Source: PVC group bacterium
Lineage (GTDB): Bacteria > Verrucomicrobiota > Kiritimatiellia > CAIKKV01 > PXCX01
Length of the DNA: 19,193 nt
Direction: 5' to 3'
Assembly: GCA_003565195.1 (NCBI GenBank)
Contig: PXCX01000012.1
Location: forward strand, 1-19,193
Positions 15,403 to 19,193 of the stretch are shown piece by piece (positions within the stretch are counted from its first letter, which is position 1; each line of letters begins with the position of its first letter). Below the pieces are notes generated by a model. That model was not told the DNA's origin and ran no database searches. It saw only the letters and a list, made by a program, of their open reading frames with translations. The translations under genes and the position numbers were made by a program.

Positions 15403-16464
15403 TCAAGGGTAGGCGCCGGGTCGCAGCAGTCCCAGGGTCTCGGGCCAGCCGCACAACAAATTCATGTTTTGCAACGCCGATCCGGCCTGTCCCTTCATCA
15501 GGTTATCGATACAGGCCACCACGCGCAACATCCCGGTACGGTCGTCGCGATCGACGACCAGGTTACAGAAATTCGAGCCGCGTACATGCGCCGTCCCGCT
15601 TTCGCAGGACCGGTCCAGGACGCGTACAAACGGCGATGTCCGGTAATATTCGCGATAACAGGCAAGCAACTGCTCGGTGCTGACCCCGGCACGGGTCACG
15701 GCATACAGGGTTGCAAGAATGCCGCGGCAGGCGGGCACGACCTGGGCGGTAAAAGTGATCTGGATCGGCTGCCCGGCGACCGCCGACAATTCCCGCTCGA
15801 CTTCGCATACGTGTTGATGACCGCTCAAGCGATAGGCGTTCATATTGTCGTAACGCGCCGGATAATGATGGATGGCGGCGGCTTTCTTACCCGCGCCCGA
15901 CACGCCGGTTTTGCAATCGCAAATCACCGGCGCCGTTTCAACCAGTTGCTCGCTGAAAGCCGGCGCCAACCCCAGGATACAACTGACGGCAAAACAACCC
16001 GGGTTGCCGACCAGACTTCGGTCCGGCGTCAGACGGTCACGATGCAATTCCGGCAATCCATAAACGGTTTGCTCTAAAAGATGCGGCGCGGCATGAACCG
16101 GATCGCGCCCGATCCGGGTAGCATAATCGGCGTAGGCATCGACGGTGCCAAACCGGAAGTCGCCACTGTAGTCAATAACTTTGGCGCCCGCGTCAAGATA
16201 AACGCCGGCCATCTTCATGCCGACACCGTCCGGCGTGGCCATGAAAACGATGTCCGCCGGTTCATCCGCGCCGGGATCATCCGCGGCCAGCACCGGCAGA
16301 TCGCAAAACCCGGCGAGATGCGGATACAAACTGCTGATCGGCGCTCCGGTTTCGGTCGCCGCAATCAACTGGGTCAGGGTTGTTTCGGGATGCGACAACA
16401 ACAGTTCAATGATCCCCAAACCACCGTATCCTCCGGCACCAACAATTTTAATTCTAGGTTTCAT
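15403..16464 (-). CDS. argC: N-acetyl-gamma-glutamyl-phosphate reductase
   Basis: NADPH-dependent reduction of N-acetylglutamyl phosphate to the semialdehyde, the third step of arginine synthesis. The 353 residues have the Rossmann start IKIVGAGGYGGLGIIELLLSHP, the DYSGDFRF segment, the catalytic Cys in LVGNPGCFAV (C157), the GVSGAGKKA loop, and the His-containing GHQHVCEVE (catalytic His in the 215-218 region). The ATG at 16464 is chosen because the fold begins there; a GTG at 16500 would add 12 unlikely residues. It lies 48 bp after the oxidoreductase and 43 bp before the HEAT gene. No other arginine gene is in the window. Confidence 0.93.
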   Translation of the reverse strand: MKPRIKIVGAGGYGGLGIIELLLSHPETTLTQLIAATETGAPISSLYPHLAGFCDLPVLAADDPGADEPADIVFMATPDGVGMKMAGVYLDAGAKVIDYSGDFRFGTVDAYADYATRIGRDPVHAAPHLLEQTVYGLPELHRDRLTPDRSLVGNPGCFAVSCILGLAPAFSEQLVETAPVICDCKTGVSGAGKKAAAIHHYPARYDNMNAYRLSGHQHVCEVERELSAVAGQPIQITFTAQVVPACRGILATLYAVTRAGVSTEQLLACYREYYRTSPFVRVLDRSCESGTAHVRGSNFCNLVVDRDDRTGMLRVVACIDNLMKGQAGSALQNMNLLCGWPETLGLLRPGAYP

Positions 16465-16512
16465 GATCGCTCGTTTTTTTGCGGTCTCCGGCGACACCAA
16501 CGATCGGCGGCA

Positions 16513-17838
16513 TCATAAATCTATCAAATCGCTGATCCGTACCGGCAACCCCGTTTCAAAAGAACGATTGGCGCATATCCCGGTCATAATCGACATGGCG
16601 CCGTCAAGATGATCGGCGGCGGTATTCAGCGGATCCTTGCGTTTCTTACCAAAAATATCCTGGAGCAACCGTACATCACCGCCGTCGTGTCCCCCTGTTG
16701 CCTTGTCCACGTTCATCCGCAACGGTTTCTGCCACAAGGGCCGCAACAATATTTCGGTGCCGTCCTCTGTTGTGGCCGGTTCGCAATCTCGGATTTCGGG
16801 CATATTGAAATCGTCTTCGGCGCCGCTTATGTATGAATTCTCGTGAACATTGACTTCCAGACGCCCGCCGGTTCCGTTAAACATGATCCGGTATCCTTCC
16901 CACGGCGAATAGGCGGTCAGGTGATAGGACATGGTGGCCTGGTTGCGATACCGGACCAGAACGGACATATCGTCTTCAATACTGATATTGTCGCCAAAAA
17001 CACTTTGATCGCGCAGATAGCCGTCTTCGGATTCGGCTTTCAAGTATAATTCTTTTAAGCGGTGATTATCTTTCAGGTGCAGCGCGAACGGATCGTTCTT
17101 GGCATGCTTGTTGCCGTGGGCACGATAATAAAAACGGGTTTGCCCGCGTTCCTCGGCATTCTCGCGCCCGTAAAACGCCAAACGCCCGAACCCGAAGACG
17201 GTTTCCGGGGCGCTGTTCATGAACCAGTTCACCAGATCGAAATGATGGGTGGCCTTATGAACCATCAGACCGCCTGAGTTGCGTTTGTCGCGGTGCCAGC
17301 GCCGGAAATAATCGGCGCCATGCCGGGTATCCAGCAGCCATTCAAAATGCACCGACAAAACCTTGCCGATCACGCCCTGGTTCAGTAATTCCTTGACCCG
17401 CCGATTGTGGGGGGCGTACCGGTAATTGAAGGTTACCCTAAGGTTGCGTCCGGTTTCTTCAACGGCATCCAGAATCGCCTGGCATTTGGGGGCATCGACG
17501 GTCATCGGCTTTTCGCTGATCACATCACATCCCAATTCCATGGCGCGGATAATATAGCGATGGTGGGTGCGATCAATACTGGTCGCGATGACCGTATCGA
17601 TCTTGTGTTTGCGGATCATACTGTCGAATTCATCCGGCCGGTACGTCGGGATCGGCTTGATCTTTAATTCCCCGGTATACAGCCGGTTGTAATAGTCCAT
17701 GCGTACCTGATTGATATCGCAGAATGCGGCCAGCGTGGCGCTGCCGCGGTATTCTTTCAGCAAGGCATTCGTGAACATGGCGGATCGACCGCCCAAGCCC
17801 ACGACGGCATATCGTTTTTTCTTTCTGGGTTTTGTCAT
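16513..17838 (-). CDS. Gfo/Idh/MocA-family NAD(P)-dependent oxidoreductase
   Basis: A 441-residue sugar or inositol dehydrogenase-like enzyme. The NAD-binding fold starts AVVGLGGRSAMFTNALL. The EKP motif holds the conserved Lys (SEKPMTVDAP, K110). The active-site segment is GGLMVHKATHHFDLVNW, with K195 and H199 likely catalytic and H194 and H198 near the substrate. The C-terminal beta domain includes GDNISIEDDMSVLVRYRNQ. It is longer than the usual 330-390 residues, as in Lentisphaerota or Kiritimatiellota paralogues. The substrate cannot be read from sequence. The ATG at 17838 has no strong ribosome binding site. It lies 28 bp after the exonuclease and 48 bp before argC. Confidence 0.85.
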   Translation of the reverse strand: MTKPRKKKRYAVVGLGGRSAMFTNALLKEYRGSATLAAFCDINQVRMDYYNRLYTGELKIKPIPTYRPDEFDSMIRKHKIDTVIATSIDRTHHRYIIRAMELGCDVISEKPMTVDAPKCQAILDAVEETGRNLRVTFNYRYAPHNRRVKELLNQGVIGKVLSVHFEWLLDTRHGADYFRRWHRDKRNSGGLMVHKATHHFDLVNWFMNSAPETVFGFGRLAFYGRENAEERGQTRFYYRAHGNKHAKNDPFALHLKDNHRLKELYLKAESEDGYLRDQSVFGDNISIEDDMSVLVRYRNQATMSYHLTAYSPWEGYRIMFNGTGGRLEVNVHENSYISGAEDDFNMPEIRDCEPATTEDGTEILLRPLWQKPLRMNVDKATGGHDGGDVRLLQDIFGKKRKDPLNTAADHLDGAMSIMTGICANRSFETGLPVRISDLIDL

Positions 17839-17866
17839 GAGTATGTCTACAGTTGGGTTTTTATTA

Positions 17867-18658
17867 TTAAACGTTGTCGGCCGGCGGTTCCGGGAATCGT
17901 CCGTTTAAAGCGTTCTGTACAATTTCGCGTACATCGACCGGAAAATCAGCTTTGAGCATCCATTTCAAAAACGATGGATCGGAATCGGCGAGAACGCGTA
18001 ACGGGACATCCTGTTTACGTCCGAAATTAATCACCGCCTCTTTATTAAGCCATTTCAGTTTCCCGGCGCGGTCGACCCATTGCGGATTTTTGGGATTACA
18101 AAGTTTATCCAATGCCTCGACCGAACGCGGCAGGTCATCGTAGCGCTCCAGTTGTCCTCCCAGCACGCGAATCGTGGCCAGGGCATCCGCTTCGGCGCCA
18201 TGTGCGTCAACGTGCGCTTGACCACAATAAAATTTCAGCGCCGCACTCAAATCGCGGCGTTCGCGCGCATGAAAGATGCGCTGGGCATCCACGATACGCC
18301 GTGAATCCAAATCGATCGGCTGGCCGCAACGGGCGAATTCCTCGATCAGCATCGGAATATCGTACCGCACGATATTGTATCCGCCCAGATCACAATCTTC
18401 CAGCAGCTCACGAATTCGGGAGGCCTGTTCAGCAAACGTCGGTTGGTCGCGTACGTCGGCGTCAGTGATGCCATGAATAGCAGTGGCCTCCGGCGGAATC
18501 GGGATGGTGGGATTGAACCGCATTAGATGAGTTTCATGCGTTCCGTCCGGTAATAGTTTAATGACGGCAAGCTCAACAATACGATCGGCACGCGTATTCA
18601 GGCCCGTCGCCTCAATATCGAAAACCGCCAGCGGGCGGCAAAGGGTCATCGGCAACAT
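17867..18658 (-). CDS. DEDDh 3'-5' exonuclease (DnaQ/PolIII epsilon-like)
   Basis: A 263-residue nuclease. Exo I is VFDIEATG (D14, E16), Exo II GYNIVRYDIPML (D100), and Exo III contains HGAEADALAT (H153, D158), the DEDDh order of DNA polymerase III epsilon, RNase T and oligoribonuclease-like enzymes. About 90 C-terminal residues follow, with KLKWLNKEAVINFGRKQ and SDPSFLKWMLKADFPVDV. That tail resembles the DUF3820-type tail in which a short Gly- and Lys-rich segment and PSFLxWML recur. AAGGA precedes the ATG at 18658. A repair or proofreading role is inferred. It is first in a four-gene leftward operon. Confidence 0.9.
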   Translation of the reverse strand: MLPMTLCRPLAVFDIEATGLNTRADRIVELAVIKLLPDGTHETHLMRFNPTIPIPPEATAIHGITDADVRDQPTFAEQASRIRELLEDCDLGGYNIVRYDIPMLIEEFARCGQPIDLDSRRIVDAQRIFHARERRDLSAALKFYCGQAHVDAHGAEADALATIRVLGGQLERYDDLPRSVEALDKLCNPKNPQWVDRAGKLKWLNKEAVINFGRKQDVPLRVLADSDPSFLKWMLKADFPVDVREIVQNALNGRFPEPPADNV

Positions 18659-18692
18659 AATTCTTTTCCTTACTTAACTTAACAATGCGTCA

Positions 18693-18721
18693 ATCATACG
18701 CGATCACACACAAAACGGCAA
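18693..18721 (-). promoter_or_regulatory. Promoter of the exonuclease/argC operon
   Basis: Minus strand: TTGCCG (18721-18716), 17-bp spacer, TATGAT (18698-18693). The -10 is 5/6. Expected start near 18687, giving a leader of about 29 nt to the ATG at 18658. Confidence 0.65.
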
Positions 18722-18740
18722 CCCATTTTTTGCCCGGGGC

Positions 18741-18769
18741 TTGCCGGGGGCTTGGCTTTAGTGTATATT
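18741..18769 (+). promoter_or_regulatory. Promoter of the pseudouridine synthase gene
   Basis: TTGCCG (18741-18746), 17-bp spacer, TATATT (18764-18769). The -35 equals that of the divergent promoter on the other strand, and their -35 boxes are about 20 bp apart. Start expected near 18776, giving a 48-nt leader. Confidence 0.6.
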
Positions 18770-18806
18770 CCGGAGCTTCGCCAGGTTGCTTTTTCCGGGA
18801 CTGGCC

Positions 18807-18827
18807 ATGGTACTGCTGCTGACATGA
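18807..18827 (+). other. Tiny upstream reading frame overlapping the rluA-type start
   Basis: ATG GTA CTG CTG CTG ACA TGA encodes six residues (MVLLLT). Its stop shares ATGA with the downstream start at 18824. The GGGA about 9 bp upstream is only a weak ribosome binding site. It may couple translation of the pseudouridine synthase or may be chance. Confidence 0.3.
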
Positions 18828-19193
18828 AAATCGCGGATGGTCAAACGTATCGCGTAACACCCGACGAAGACGGTATGTCTTTACTGGATTTTGTTGCACG
18901 GCGGCTGGGTCTGTCACGACGCCGCGCCAAAACGTTGCTTGACCAACGCAATCTGTTTATCAACGGCCACCGCACCTGGATGGCGCGCCACAAACTCAAA
19001 ACCGGCGATCGACTGGATCTTCCTGAGACCCGGCCATCGGCGCGCGTGGATGATACAGCAAGGATACTATATCGTGATAACGTGATGTTGGTTATCGACA
19101 AGCCATGCGGTCAGTCCGCCGTCGGTCCGCGGGGTCTCGAGACCGGATTACGCAAACGGCTGGCATGCCCCTCGCTGTGCGCCGTACATCGGC
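18824..19193 (+). CDS. RluA-family 23S rRNA/tRNA pseudouridine synthase (partial, runs off right edge)
   Basis: About 123 codons are visible. Residues about 16-70 form an S4 RNA-binding domain (GMSLLDFVARRLGLSRRRAK, then LLDQRNLFINGHR). From about 82 the catalytic domain begins, with ILYRDNVMLVIDKPCGQSA, and the last codons read CAVHR, where the family continues HRLDxxTSG with the catalytic Asp. The enzyme isomerises uridines in rRNA or tRNA; the target (RluC-, RluD- or RluA-like) cannot be told from this part. The ATG at 18824 has no clear ribosome binding site of its own; a six-codon frame overlaps it by ATGA. It is divergent from the exonuclease operon. Confidence 0.9.
   Translation, partial: MKIADGQTYRVTPDEDGMSLLDFVARRLGLSRRRAKTLLDQRNLFINGHRTWMARHKLKTGDRLDLPETRPSARVDDTARILYRDNVMLVIDKPCGQSAVGPRGLETGLRKRLACPSLCAVHR

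Overview
The window looks like a chromosomal segment from a Gram-negative bacterium. Several traits recall the PVC group, perhaps Kiritimatiellota or Lentisphaerota: a secreted subtilase with an Asp-rich calcium-binding-like C-terminus, a large Gfo/Idh/MocA oxidoreductase, a HEAT-repeat protein, and good AAGGAG ribosome binding sites with sigma70-like promoters. The phylum is an inference; no rRNA, tRNA or phylogenetic marker is present. There is no CRISPR array, insertion sequence or phage gene.

Phosphate block (1-4759). A leftward pstS leaves the left edge. A 569-bp intergenic region separates it from a rightward run: a 79-codon remnant matching the PstB C-terminus, then phoU, phoB and phoR. 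The intergenic region carries three sets of hexamers related to CTAACA, repeated at exactly 11 bp (6-bp element plus 5-bp spacer). That is the geometry of PhoB/PhoP boxes. Two sets point left toward pstS and one points right toward the phoU-phoB-phoR run.

Purine gene (4940-6193). This is a free-standing AICAR transformylase (the transformylase half of PurH) behind its own promoter. It ends tail-to-tail with the next operon.

Glycoside/compatible-solute locus (6190-14606). Two divergent operons share a bidirectional promoter near 9303-9310, where the two -10 elements overlap. The leftward operon is an M20-like protein lacking several active-site residues, a GpgS-type glucosyl-3-phosphoglycerate synthase and a HAD hydrolase, joined by ATGA overlaps. 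The rightward operon is a GT4 glycosyltransferase, a GH13_18 sugar phosphorylase (probably glucosylglycerate phosphorylase rather than sucrose phosphorylase) and a subtilase with one in-frame TAA before its catalytic serine. Together the carbohydrate genes suggest synthesis and recycling of glucosylglycerate, or a mannosylated or glucosylated derivative. This is the most system-like part of the window.

Leftward housekeeping operon (14634-18658, transcribed right to left). It holds a DEDDh exonuclease, a Gfo/Idh/MocA oxidoreductase, argC and a HEAT/YbjN-like protein, with gaps of 28-48 bp, behind a clear promoter. A divergent RluA-type pseudouridine synthase gene runs off the right edge. A six-codon upstream reading frame overlaps its start.
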